The notes: generated from the letters alone by a model not told the origin. Shown: positions 25,120-39,405, counted from the first letter of the stretch. The stretch is DNA of 64,000 nucleotides from Micromussa lordhowensis (GCA_964020085.1 OZ026595.1:4724117-4788116), one strand, 5' to 3'. A program made the numbers and translations.

Positions 25120-25804
25120 ATAATTAACATATATATGTTTTAACTAAGCCGTAAAAAAATCTTCCTTTCTCTAAACGGTAAAAACTAGCCAAAGTAACAA
25201 CAGCTCAGCACTAGCCATATGTTCGATAACATTAACTGTATGTGTGTCATATCAGGTTTGGTTGCATGCAGGCTGGCTCCAAACTTACTTCAACGCCATC
25301 AAAGACATAATGGGACAGATAATCTGACGTTTTATCGGGATAGTCCACATTGTATACCTAACAATATTCACAAGAATATTTTCAGCCTAAAATCGGCAAA
25401 AAATAAGAATATTCAGCCTGGGCCATAAAAAAAAAACCAGTATTCTTATGTCAGAAAGGAGTGTATTTGCATACTTGATGGTATTGATCTACTAAAAAGT
25501 TATTACAGGAAAGCTATTCTAGACACCTACCAGATGCGAAAACCCAAAAATCCCGTGGAAATGAGGAAAGTATTCTCCAAACTCTATGCAAGTGCCCCTG
25601 TGGAGGTTACAGGGAAAAGTTGGCGAAGAGAGCTGAACCTAGACTCATTCAAATCCCTAACGGTTCACAACTCGTACGATTAATTACCCATAATCCCCAC
25701 CAGACAACCGGACCCAGTCCTCTGGTCCGTGCCGACAAAATAGCTATAAGAAGGCTACAACTGTCAGAAACATCATTTTCTGTTTGTTAAAAAGGGGGCA
25801 AGTC

Positions 25805-25837
<33 letters not shown>

Positions 25838-25900
25838 TATTACAAGATAATTTGGTTTTATCAACTGGGTTGATAATGTGAATTGGCCACCGTAAAGAGA

Positions 25901-25980
25901 TTCGGAAGCTGACGTTTCGAGCGTTAGCCCTTCGTCGTCGCTCCGACGAAGGGCTAACGCTCGAAACGTCAGCTTCCGAA
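25901..25980. repeat. Perfect 37-bp inverted repeat with 6-nt loop
   Basis: 25901-25937 and 25944-25980 are exact complements, separated by TCGCTC. The arm contains GACGTTTCGAGCGTTAGCCC, a motif I recall from retroelement-derived repeats in cnidarian genomes. No mismatch was found over all 37 positions, so the structure is recent or maintained. Confidence 0.9.
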
Positions 25981-26473
25981 TTGTTTGTTAAAAGGTTTGT
26001 TCAATTGTTGTGTATCTTTCAAAAGTGCCTATGAAGTAAAAAATAATTTCTGCTTATTTTTGAAAGTCTTTTCATAATATAGAAGGATGGTGTTTTCTTT
26101 TTTAGAATATCTTCTTCCGTTTTAGAGATATCAGACGTTTTTGTGTTATGAAAATGAGGAAAGTGATGACGTCATAGATTGATTCACTAAAACAGTAGAA
26201 TACTGATCAAGTGCTAAGTCTACTGTTCAAGGTAAGAAACAGGCATGAAGCGAAATTACGAGCTCCCTAAAAAAATTAAATCTTCGTTTACTTTCAACGA
26301 TCATTGTATTGGGGCGCTCAGCTACAAGTTGCGAGAAGTGACTGGAATGTTTTTTAGCTGTTTCCGAGTTATTGTGACTTGCAGAAATATCCTTCTCTGC
26401 TTGACTAATATAGCAAAATATACGCGAATTTGAATACCCTATCGGTAGGCATGTGTGGGCAAACGGAGCGACT

Positions 26474-26700
26474 GCTTTTTACAGGACACTAACCGAAACA
26501 ATTTCATGCGACTCCCGCAAATGAACAGCAAAGCACTTGATAAAACGAGTAGCCTCTAAAAAACCCTAGTCAGCCACACCTTTGTTTTTGTTCACATGCG
26601 CGCGAGAGTTTGGCTATTATCTTTACAGGACACTAACCCAAACGCGACTTCCGCACATGAATAGCAAAGCCCTTGATACAACGAATAACCTTTACGAACT
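26474..26700. repeat. Local direct repeat split by a MITE fragment
   Basis: The segment from ACAGGACACTAACC through GCAAATGAACAGCAAAG (about 26482-26560) recurs as ACAGGACACTAACCC through ACATGAATAGCAAAG (about 26628-26700). Between them, AACCCTAGTCAGCCACACC to about 26620 is the inverted end of the MITE family found at 37480 and 63755. Confidence 0.6.
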
Positions 26701-26899
26701 TACGCCAAAACAGGAGCTTCAGTGGTGGGCCTAAGCAAGGTCAGTAGACAAACCCAAACACGACCACCAGCGAAACCACCTAGACAAAACGAGTAAGGAA
26801 ACAGACCTTGACAAGATACGTGTGAGCTAACCTTGCCCACGAGCTTAACCCACATGAGAACGGGCACTAAAATGTACAGTTAAGTGATAAATAAATTTA

Positions 26900-28300
26900 G
26901 TTTTCCAATAATTGTGTGATAGCAGCGTGACTGTTCTACAGAGCATGAAATAAAAACTCAACTAAAAAAAATTGCAGTCACATTGCTGATACACATTATC
27001 ATTTATAGAAGAACACGTCTTTTGTCGTTGAAAATTAAAATCAAACCTTGTTCAAACTACAAGCAGGACCTCTTTTTTTTTCAATCCGTCGTGTGCACCC
27101 GCCATTTTATTTTCTTCACGACACGCCCGACGGACCTAGAAAATACAGGGCTGCTCGTTGTCTTGTTAGAAAACAATAAAAAAGCACATAGTTCTGGTCA
27201 TTCACCGATCGTCAGGCATTCTTTTTTTCGTCTGCCGCCTCAAAAAACGGAGATTAAGTATGAACTGTAGTAAGAGAAAAAATGCGTGTACTTCGGAGAA
27301 CTGTACGCAGAAAGAACTTGATTGTCTAGAGCTGTTAAAAAGGTGCCTATTCAAGACGTTTTCATAATTACACACCCTTGCGTATGAAGACAAAGCATGT
27401 CTGCAAAATGTGGAAACTGTTCAACTGTTAAAATTTTCTTTAGCAAGTAAGAACCTTCTTTTGTTTTAACTGGACAAATTTGTATTTGGGCCGTGTTTTG
27501 AGTCAGTTTTCACTTACCTAGTTTATAGTGTTTGTAGATGGAACCAAAAATATACTTGTCCCCTCGGACAAGTTATACCAAGATTAGCTTGTGTGCATCA
27601 AATTTTCACCGTCAAGTTGCAGACAGTGGGACAGAGGTAAGGATATTTAGCCGGAGTTCTCAAAAAAGGAGGAGGCCATCGATTGTGTCCTAGGACATTG
27701 TTACAAAAAAAAAAACGAAAGATAAGAAGAAAAAAAAATAAACAAAGGAATTGCTGATTGCGAAACCTACAAGTCATAAGATGACGACAAGCCCATGCAA
27801 ATTTGTCTCAGATTCTAGTGCATTATGGCGGGGGAAAACGTGAAAGCTGTTTTGAGGTCGCTTAACACGGCCTTTCTGCCAATATCTCGGTCACGTTTCA
27901 AGCGACACTAAATCTCTCTGCTTATCTCATTAACCACTGTTTGGCAGTTTTGTGTAAATTTTTGGGTGATTTTTGGGCATTTAGGGAAAGAGATATTTTT
28001 TCTCAAAGGATAGGTTAAATTGAGGAAAATATGAAAAATTTGAAGTGAAGTAGACGGATAGACGGATACCAAACAGTCCCCTACCAACCTGGGGCTCTCT
28101 TTTGCGGGGGTCAACTGTCTGGTGGTGTTTTCAACCCATCTTAATCCTAACAATTTACTTTTTTATATCACTTCAAATTTCACGCCTATTCATGTTTACC
28201 CCGCCTTAAAGAATTGATTCAAACTGAAATAAAGAAATTGTTGAACGTGACTGCATGGTGACTATCATGCGGCGCTGCTTGCTAGTGGAATTATGGGTAA
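26900..28300. other. No gene recognised upstream of the acyltransferase
   Basis: AT-rich sequence with oligo(A) runs near 27700 and short ORFs only. The last 150 bp before 28361 should hold the acyltransferase promoter. No TATA box is evident there. Confidence 0.35.
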
Positions 28301-28360
28301 TCGAACGCCAAACAGGTATCTTGTCAGCGGTTATTCAATCAATGGTGTAGAAAATTCAAG

Positions 28361-31300
28361 ATGGCGCCCGTCTGGTTGATCTTTTTAGTGTGCTATTTAG
28401 CTTTCATAGTGCTGTTCATGGCCATTCCTGCGTCGTTGGGGTTTTCCTTTGGAATTCGGAATCTATATCTAGCCACTTTGTATAAAGTCTTTGAGGTAGG
28501 CTTCGATGATCTCCTTAAAATAATTTGTAAATGTATTCTATATTCACCGTGTCTAACTGTCCGACTGCCGGATGGTGTTCTGAAAATAATCCGTGTCCGG
28601 CAGTCAGAAAGTTTTCCTTTTACATCGTGTCATTAATTTGTACAGTAGGTTAACTTGATCTTCATTTGGGATCGAAGATCTGTCTCATCGTAAGACTAGA
28701 ATGTTTTGATTGCCGCAAATTGTGCTCAATATCGTATTCAATTGGCGAAAGCTGTTATTTTTTTTGTTTTCAAAGTATTCTAAATGGTTGCTCTAATCGC
28801 TCCCTGCGCACCGTTCAGTTGTTAATGCGTCAAAGCAATATAACCTTTAAAGATTTGTCTGATTTGCTGCTTTCCTGGTAGTTCGGTAGGAAAACTATTC
28901 AGTCCAAACATCAGAAGCATGGAGTCAAGTCAAATGGTAAAGTTTCACAATCTCTCATGATTGCATGTATGTTAAAGATTTAGTCTCTAATTAACTCCAT
29001 GCACTGGTAAATGTATGTCTTTTTGGTCTTTGTGAATTATGTTTCATTTATTCCAAAGATGTGGCATATTACCAACTGTACCAAACACTACCTTTCTTTT
29101 GGCCCTTACTTGATGTAGAAGACACAGTTGACATAAAACAATAGAGAACAAAAAGACAAAAGAATTAGGAAAACAATAAAAACAATTGGTTTATAAGGTA
29201 GCACTCCACTGTGACATGTCCTGTGTCTTCTACACCAAGAAGAAGCCTTTCTTTCAAATTGATCCTTCACTTGTTCATTTACAGTAGACTGTGCAAAAAA
29301 TTTTCCCTAAGGAAGTCCTGTATCACTCTCATTTCGTTTTAGTTATTGACAAAACATTGTCGAATCTAAAAAAGGCTAACATACCCAGAAACAGATCATT
29401 TGGAACCTTCCAGCGAGAATTTCACATGGGTGACACTATTCAGTTCTGTGTTACTGGAGTTGAGGTAAGTAAACACATTAGCTGGTGAGTCTTATTGCCA
29501 ACGAGCCAGCCGAGCGAAGACGCGAGGCTGGTGAAGCGGCAGCATTATAGAGCAGTGTGAGAGTATTATGTAGGCAGAAAAAATCTCGAGTGATCGAGAG
29601 AAATGTTTGTAAGGTAACATTCCTGTTGTAAGGTAACATTCCAGTTGTAAGGTAAGATTCCTGAGATTCCAATGACATAGTGGAAAGACTTGCAACGGGC
29701 CAATCGTAGCGCACAGAGATTGTGACGCCAAGGCTGCATAGCTCTGAGCGTCTGTGCTCACCAGCTTTGACATTCATCGAGCGGAGTTGAAATCAAGTTT
29801 GAAGACATTTGCCGGCAAATTTTTTTACCCGGCGAAGAATTAGAAATTAGAGGCAGAGTGGCTATAATGTTCAAATTGAAGTCAGCTTTTGTAACCACGG
29901 GACGCGACACTCACAGCGATAAACCGGAAAAGATAAATATCTCGACCTTTCTGACTGTTGGCGCCTATGAACATATTGCAAGACCATAAGACATTTTAGG
30001 TGATAAGATCGAGTTTAAATTTTTTTCGTTATTTGTCTCCCGGGGTCTGAGATTTTATGACACCCAAACGCAGATCCTGAAAACTCAGAGCCCTGGAAAT
30101 AAATAAAGAAAAAAAAGGTTTAAACTCGTCTCAATCTTATCACCGGATCGAAAGTGGTTTATGGTAACACAATGTTCAAAGGCAACAGCCAGATCTCTTC
30201 TTCAGTTTATCGCTGTCGCGTCTGGTGGATACAAAACTGACTTCAATTTGGACAACATTATAGCGACTCTGTGTCTTTTATTTCTTTGGTAAAAAATTCG
30301 CCAGCAGATGCCGTCAAAATATCGGCTGTTATTTTAAACCTTGCAAGAGATAAACCGGACAGCGATAAACCGGAGAAGATATATATCTCTCTTCTTTCTG
30401 GCTGCTGCCTATGAACATTGCGTGACCATAAAACAAAACGTGATACAAGCAGGGAGACGAGTTTACAATATAGATATTTTCTTAAAAAAATAATTCAAGG
30501 GGCCTGAGGTTTCCGTGACACCCTAATTTTTACCTGCTTTTGTAAGGTTTATTAGTTTTTATTTCCAATTCTAAGTGAGTGTACTTTAGTTAAGTGACAT
30601 TGTCAGTGGTATATTCATCGAGCTAGCAAGCTCAACAATCGGCCAGCGAGCCAAAAGAGTACTCAGCCACCCTGCCAAACTCGGCCATTGTGCCAAATCT
30701 AGACAAGGCAGCAGACATCAAGCAATCAAAGAACTAGACTGAATTAAATCAAACCAAAGCTAAAACAAACAACAACTGTAGCAAACTATCGACCAGAGAC
30801 CCACACCACACGAGAGTAAACTCAATGTCGGCCAGTGAGCCAACTTTGTCACCGCAGCAAAAAGCAATCAAAGAAATATTTACATCACAATTTAAGACAT
30901 TTGAGGTGAATACTTGACTACAAAAAAGTGACGTGCACAAAGCATGACCCTGTATTTGTTTTGAATGGTTGCTCGTTGGCACTTAGCGAGAGCTACATGT
31001 ACATCTAGTATATAATGTGTTCAATTCTAGAGAATACATTGCATAGGACAAACTACCTGAGCCATGCAAGAAAATGTAAATGAATGCCAACCTACCAGAA
31101 CTATCATAGCTAAGATTGAATTCAATCTCACTGTCTTCAGTTTGTGTTTGGCTTTTTCTTAACCATTTGTCATTGTGATACAGGACCTTTGTCATAAGAC
31201 TTGCGTAGAAGGTCCAAAATTGTGGGACTCATAGCAGGTGGCAGGTCTGATCTATACACAGCATGTGGTACTAAATTTTTACTATTGTAAAAGACTGTCA

Positions 31301-34085
31301 CTGTCGCTTCAGTTCTTGAAGTGACAAGAACTGCTAAGTCTATCTGACCTAAGAAGAAGAGTTTAAGCTTGTAACTGAAACAGGTTTTAATTTACATCTT
31401 TCGTCTATTTGCAGGCCATCATAGATGATGATGTAACAAAATGCTTCTCTGCAGAAGGTATACATTTTTTATATTATAGTGTGCCGTTATTCCAGATGGA
31501 CCTTTGCTCTTAAGCAGTAACATTGACTAAAGCTTTTTCCAATATTTCAATGACAACAGAACAAGGGCTCATTCCAATATCTGACAATAAATGAGTTGCA
31601 AAAGTGTTAGCCAGACAACTTACAATTTTGGTATTTAAAGCTTCCCACAATTACAGTCAGCTACAGTCAAAGTCTAAAAACAGATGCCACTGAAAGTGGT
31701 CCCAGGAATATGATTATATTTATTACAAGGTTCTATACTGTAGATCTTCTCTGTTGCATTTTAAAACTTACAGAAACTAAAAGTATACATTTTGTTATAA
31801 AGTAATATCCTAAATGAAACTAATTTGTGGGCCAATAAAGATGATTGATTGAGATGATTGATTATAACCATAATTATTCAATTTTGTCTTAAGTTTGAGA
31901 GCTTTCAATTTATAGAGTTGGAATCTTGGAATCTTCTAACGAGGACAAATGAGAACTACCACTACATCAGGTATTTGTGTATAGGTAGTTTTCCAGACTA
32001 CTGTTCTTGTAGTATTTCAAAGTACAATTAGTAATAATACAACAAATTTTAAATGAATGAAATGCTGCTTTATTGTTCTCTGTAAGCACTTGGGCCTTTC
32101 GCATTAAATAAATGTTTCATATGCATGTGTTTGATAACAACCCAAATGATATTTTTCTCTTGGGTCTCGGAAATACTCAATGTCTCCTACAAAGCGTCCT
32201 ACATCTACTTTAAATTTTTGGGAGAACCCTGCTATACTGTACTTTGAAGCTGGAAGTACTGGGTGGTTCTCAAAATGACAGCTATTACATGTATTACTAT
32301 GTCATTGAAATCTTTAGCTAAACTATTCAAATGGACTTCTCAAGACCATCTTCTACAACCAAATTATTCTCCAAATGAACATTGAAAGTAATACGGTATA
32401 TGATATCTAATAAGAGGAATTAATAACAGAGCTCTGCCAAGTGGAGCCCTATTCTCATAGAAACCCATGAATCACTTCTCTCATGGTAAATTGGCGAGTG
32501 GTATTGTTCATGGGTGTGTATGCACAACGATGATGGCGACAACGTGACACAACATGGCAGCCATACTACAGCTAATAGGACATGTGACCTTAGTTAATAG
32601 CATACACCTTTGATATTGGACATCCATTCTGGGTTGATTGACATCTGTCAAAACAAGGTATTTGCTGACCAGTATCCTGTGACCATATTGCAGGCTCAAG
32701 CTTTTGGTCTTCTGTTTTCTTTTAAGTTAACCACTGACCAAATATCGGTTTTTCGATTGGTCCCCAGACTCAAATCAGGTTAACTTGCTGTAATCAGGGC
32801 CGGGTTGTTTGGAATTGAGCCGGTTAACATAACCCAGGATTAAAAGTTAACTGAAGTATAAATTTTCCTTGTACAAATGTATAAAAATGTTTTTCACTGA
32901 TTATGTTTTGTGTAGTTTGAGATTATTCAAACTCAGAAGGCCAAACAATACATGTATAAGCAGAAAACCTCACTGCCACATTTTAGAAAGACAAAAACTC
33001 AAATCGAAATTCGCACTTATCCTTGGTTAGCTTAAACAAGCTTTGAACAACCCAGCCCATGAGCTCCGTTTTTAGGCTTGGCTAAATCTACATCTTATGG
33101 TTAGCTTTGGACTTGATTTACAATCATTGTGGTTGACACATGTGTTTGCTTTCTAGTGTCAAGCTGACGATAATGTGGATAACAGGCTGTTTTATAAGAT
33201 ACGTCATATTGTTTCCCATGAGGTAAGCTTAGAAAAAGACAGACTAAGTTGATTGCAGAGGTGGAGCAGGAACATTCTGCCCCATACTGACCTGAAAATC
33301 AGTTTGTACATTGCTTAAAGACCTGTCAGTAAATAAGAGGTTATGGTCAAAGTTGAGTATCTTGGACATTTAAAGTGGTACTATGATCAAATTTTTACCC
33401 CTTGTTTTTTTGAGTGTATCACATAGCATTCCATGAAAGAATCAAAACGCCGTTTACCGTTTGGAAATATCTGTATTAGTGCCAGAGATATTAAAGTTTG
33501 AAAAATGGGTGAAATATGCAAATGAGATATCCGATGACGTCATTTACTCAACCCAATATTATATTGAGTATATAAATAGAGCTATCTTGGCCAAATTGCA
33601 GTGCAAATCATTGAAACTTGGCAGGCTAATAGTTCTACAGGAAACACACCTATCGCTATAAAAAATTCCGTTGCCATGGCAATTCACTCTTTTCCAGTCC
33701 CCACCCACTTGATTTCAATATGTTGGTGATTTTCAGCTTGGAAATGTTAAACAGGGCCACAAAGTCGAGCTAACATATTTATAGGCTTGCTGGATCATGC
33801 ATATGAAGTGCTGTTAGCAAATATCAAAATGTAACGCCAAAGGTGGCCAGAAAAGCTTTTAATATGGGGAGGTCTGGAACCCAGTATGTTGCCATGGTAA
33901 CAGAACTGTTGAGCTCATATTGTGGAGCATATTTAGTAGAACCTTGCTGGAAAAAAATCAAACATTTCTGAAACAAATTGGCTGAGATATCTCTTTTCAT
34001 CATATTTGAACAAAATCTGGTTGAGTGTATGACGTCATCACTTGGCTAATTTGCATATTTTAAAAACTTGAATATCTTTGGAACG

Positions 34086-34126
<41 letters not shown>

Positions 34127-37100
34127 GTGCAGTCCACTTTTTTATGTTTCAAAATGGCTTAAAAATAAAAGGTATGATTTTCGTCATAGTACCACTTTAA
34201 GTTGGTAGGAATAAGAAGTGGAAATTGTGAGTGGTAATTTATATCTCTTGGATAATACATGTATGTGGACTACCTTGCATCATTGGGAGGTGCAGTGGCC
34301 TCGTGGTTAGCACGCTAATCTCTGGATTGAGTAGCTCAGGCTTGAGCCCTGACCAGGGACATTGTGTTGTGTTCTTGGGCAAGACACTTCACTCTCGCAG
34401 TGCTTCTCTCCACCCAGGTGTGTAAATGGGTAGCGGAGAATTTAATGCGATGGACTTGCATCTCATCTCCTAGTCACTTTATGCTACAGAAACTGGGATA
34501 AGCTCTGGCCTGATGGGTCACTTGACTCAATTGCAGACTTTTTCATTGGTCAACTGGATGGGTTGTATTCTACAGTACATGTCCTATGTCCCACAAAATT
34601 GCGTGTTGTCCTTTCTACAGAGCAAGAGCTACATGTAGATACTCAAAATTAATAATCTCTTATTAACTTGTTTTATGGTCACAGTTCAGTAAGATATGGA
34701 TCATCATTTTTGCTGTCAAATTGTGGCCTGCATGCATTGCACTTGTATCACAAATTGGTAGAAAAACATCAGTCCATATCTTACAGAAAAGATGTCTGAA
34801 GCATTCTTCTGACTAGGTATTCCACCATTGTGTAGTCACTTCTCTGGGTCACCAGGTGTAAAACAGATGTGACCTGGCCATTAATAATGTCATTCTGAAG
34901 CTCCACGTATGTGCAGTGGATTGCTGATCAATATCTTGACCCTTGGTTTCTCAGACACACCAAAAATTTTTTCAGGCTTTGTTTCACTGTAAGTGACTTT
35001 TCCCCCTAGACTTTGAACTCCCATTTTTTCCCACTAATTTGTGTCTCCCCTGATAAGGACCACCCAGAATTTATAGTTAGTTTTTATCTCCTGATAGGTT
35101 TATCTTGTTTCTACTTGGCATGTCACTGTTGATCTCATCACGAATCTTCATTGGATGGCTTCCAAAGTCACGGTAACTTGAATTCCTGTATTTTGCATTG
35201 AAATTCCAGGTTGTAATTATTTAACATGCTAATATCTTGATGCCCTTGCAATTTTAAACCTACAATGAAATCTGTCTCTGTCAGTTTTTTTTGTGATGTA
35301 GAAACCAGGTTGTAACAATGTCATGGTGTTAAATATTTATGTTCTGTCAAGGATTGAAACTTTGTATTGCAACAACTACTTATCGCATTCTTGGAATTGA
35401 AGTGTGGGAATTGTGTTTCAAAAGATATTTAGTTTTAGTTATAAAAGAATAAATTATGATTCTGTATCATGTTTGATTTTTAGCTTCAGAAACTGGCTTG
35501 ACACCAAGTGCATGCTGGTTTCGTTCAGAATTTTTGCAAGGGCTGTGTCTGCTGTAATCACATTCCACAACAAGTAAGTAATGTTTTTTTTTTCCTGTAC
35601 ATTATCCAATGTAGTGCAATCCTGAAATAAAAATCAGATATCACAATATTCACCATTTCAACCTTTTCTACATGTATGTTTGATTCTTTCCTCAACTTCA
35701 ACAACGTCCAATGCAAAGTCGTTTTTTATCATTGTTTCATCAGTCTTTTGTTTCTGTGAGGGTGATAATGAAGTCCATGTCTAAGAGAGGCTCAGTGTCT
35801 GGGCCTGAGGATCATACACTTCCTGGATCATTATGTTCTGTTCTTGAGCGAGGCATATTGCTCTCACAGTGTGTTCTCTCTTCAGGAAGTCTGATATTTT
35901 GGGACTTCCAGAAATAACATTCCAAGGTCACTTGCTTCTGAACTCCTGGTCAAGGGGAGTAAAGGCTCTTTCTGGAGATTGGGTACTAAATTGCCAGATA
36001 AAAGTACTGGTGCTTTTGCAATATCCATTCATCCATGTTTATGAGGCAAATATATGAACAGCCCTTGGCAAAGAATTTGGGACAAATTTCCCTTGATTTT
36101 TTGAATAAGTTTCTGTTTGGACTAAGTGGTTTCATTGAAAAATTGGCATTCCACTGAACCCCTTTCACATAATGTAATTTGTGGCCAAGGTAGTTGGTCC
36201 ACATTTCTTTTATACCTGTTTCATTTGAAAACAACTCTTGTGCTTTCTGTTAAATTCAAAGGAGACATGTTGTAATGGATTTTTTTTTATATTTCACTTC
36301 TTCAGGGAGAACATGGCCCAAGGAGGTGGTATATGTGTGGCAAATCACACCACCCCTATTGATGTGCTTATTTTAATGTGCGATAGGTGCTACTCTTTGG
36401 TAAGGTCATATATCACAGTGATCTGATTTACTTAGCACCCAGGGGTGCTAGGATGTAGCTAAAGGCTGGCTCATGACAAGCCCAGTCAGCTTTTTTCTTC
36501 TTTACATACACATGAACAAAACATGTTCGAATTGTGCCATAAGCTATAGTCAGTAGAGGAGACCGCCCGCCATCTTGTTTTGAGTGTGCAGGGTTAGTGT
36601 CACGTGATGGGTCAGGATAACACCAGGGAGCTGCCTGTTTTTTTCCTTTGAAGTTCCCCAAGTTTCCTAACCAGTCTCCTCTACTAACTATGCATAAACA
36701 ATGTAAATTTTACAGCATAACTGTCAATGTTTCATTGCTCAAAAGTGACACATGACCTTCAATGCTTGAAAAGTAAAACTACCCGCTTAATCCATCTCAC
36801 TTCATGGAGGGACGTAAATGGTAATATTAGGAATGGGGCCCTTTTTAGAAGGAGTGCATCAAATCGCATTGTAACGATACCCAGAACTATGTTTGGCAGA
36901 CAAGATCAAAGGAATTATCGTCTGCTCATTTACTTTCCATGTAAGTCCATGTGCACACTTAGAGTAAGAACCACCTTGTACAGCATACAAATGTACTGTA
37001 TGTCTGTACAAGATACAGAAACACATTGACTGACATGAAGTGTGACTCTGGAAGTAAAAATTAAATGCATGTAGAAATTAAAGTTCAAGACATCACATGC

Positions 37101-39357
37101 ATCAATTAAACTATATCGGTATATAACTCAAGGCATGGCAAAATTAGGGCCCTAATGATGCATCGCACAGACCGCACAAAATGGGGTATCCTCTCCACAA
37201 CCCGGAGTCGTCATGTTGAATTCTTTACAAGTGTATTTGTTGGTAGGTTGGCCAGCGACAGCCTGGTTTGTTTGGTTTCTTGGAGAGGACACTTGCAAAG
37301 ACTCAAGATCACATTTGGTTTGAGAGAACAGAAATGAAGGACAGATTGATTGTAACAAGGAGGTGCTCTGAATTTTAATTCATTTTCTTTTGTGGCAACC
37401 TTCGATATAGTCAATCACATGTATAGCTTACTAGCATATTTTTAACTTAAATGTAACGTATAGTAGCTGCAATGTTTTCTTGATATTCTTCAAACATGTC
37501 AGCGGCCACCATTTTGTATGGAATCAAAATTACTGATATTGCATGGCGAGGCGAAATCTTATTGCTTTACTGTAAGTTGTGTTACTGAAGGTATTTTTAA
37601 TTATCTTAAGTAGTTTCACAGTGATTTCCTTCGTTTCGACTTGCTCTAAATCAAATATAATAGCCACTCTCAAGTGTAACCAAAAACAAAGGTGTGGCTG
37701 CTTAGGGCTCTTTAGAGGGTGCTTACATCTGTGGGGAGTGGGGTGGGGGAGATTGCATTTGGTTTGGGGAGGGGCTGGATGGATTGATTGGTTATGTACA
37801 AGATTTTGAATGTACAAGGAAACTACATACGTTCCATTTGTCCAAATGCATCTGGACAAAAAAAACGATATTTGAAGTCATATAACGTTTGAAATTCATG
37901 GTACATGTATATAGTTATTTTGCGAACATGATTCAGAAATCTTTGTTGTACACTCTTAAACTGCTATTTTACCTCTTTCAGGCTAAGAGAACATGTCGAG
38001 GACGCCAGTAAAAACCCGATATTAATATTTCCTGAGGGTGAGTGACTTTTGAATTCTTCTCCGTGTTTTTCTTTATTCCTGTCCTTATTCACTTTTGAAT
38101 TTTTGCGTGCAGCTAACAACCAATCACAGGCGCCACACGAATCCCTGTGTGTTACATCAGTAAGGCATTTTTCGGGTCCAGTCTCGAACGTTCGTTTTAA
38201 GCAGGGGAAGGATTGAGCAGGAGGAGAGCGGTATAAAATTAAAATTATGATCTTTGTGTATTTCCTCCCAGGAACATGTATCAATAACACATCCGTGATG
38301 ATGTTCAAGAAAGGAAGTTTTGAGATTGGCGGAGATGTCTATCCGGTCGCGATAAAGGCAAGTCTTTTAACTCGTTAACTTCATGTCAAAACGAATTTTT
38401 ACGATAACTGCAGAAATTCTCGCGTGCTGATTGGCTAATTTTCATTGTCATCAAGCGGACAGGCACGTGAATTTATAATTTATGCAATGCGCTAACAAGC
38501 GAGAGCGGACAATTTGTTATCATAAAAAAACAAATTGACGTCAGTTTTTCATGGGTCTGTCCTGTTATTGACAAGGAATTTCGTCATAACATTGTCAAAG
38601 TAGTTTGCGGATCTACTCGGCTATCGCCTCGTGGATCCACAGCTACTTTGACGATGTTATGATGAAATTCATGATCAATAACAGGACAGACGCATGGAAA
38701 ACTGACGTCAATTTGTTAAATCGGCTTGTCGCTTGACAAAACTGTTCAGCTCTCTCTACCTTTAATCCCCTAACTGACTCTCTTTCAGTCCATTTGTGAA
38801 AATTGTTTCTGTCTTTTTTCTTTGCAGTATGATCCCACATTCGGAAATGCATTTTGGAACTCCAGCGTTGAAGGATTTGCATTTTATCTGTTCCTTCTCT
38901 TGACAAACTGGGCACTAGTCTGTGATGTGTGGTATCTTCCGAAAATGATGCGTCAGGTAATGAATGAAAATAAAGCAGTGTTCACTTAAGTATCGAAAGT
39001 ATTTCGCATTTTTTTTACTGTGCTTAGCTATTGCTTTAAAAAAATCGCGCCACTTTGTCATCCAATCAGAAGTTAAAGTAAAGCAATCGAGAGTCGCTTG
39101 CACATTTTTTCCCGCGCTTTGTCGCGGCTGCACGTATCATACGTGCAACGTGCTCTGAGTTTTGTAATTTTTTATTGTAACTTTTTAAATTAATTTTTGG
39201 TTTTCGTTTTCTGATATTATGGGAGATTTGGGGTACTTTACTTGAGATTTCATCTAATTTTCAATGTTAGTTGCGAGTTTCTGCGTTGGTCTAATAGGAA
39301 AACTAATAGGAAAATTCATTACCTGACGAGGGAATTCCGCGTTAAATTGCACGCGAA

Positions 39358-39405
<48 letters not shown>

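Noticed and set aside
25507..25682. Possible last exon of an unknown gene (RKAILDTYQMRKPK...)
   Set aside because: Acceptor-like TTACAG and a 59-codon reading, but no domain is recognised and no upstream exon can be linked.
34287..34370. tRNA gene from A and B box motifs
   Set aside because: The boxes are imperfect, no cloverleaf closes, and the same sequence recurs with a long common body. It is a SINE.
36727..37029. 100-codon ORF in the interval of the missing acyltransferase exon
   Set aside because: Its translation has no GGxxGxxxR-like or VWFERSE-like segment, and no acceptor gives the right phase.
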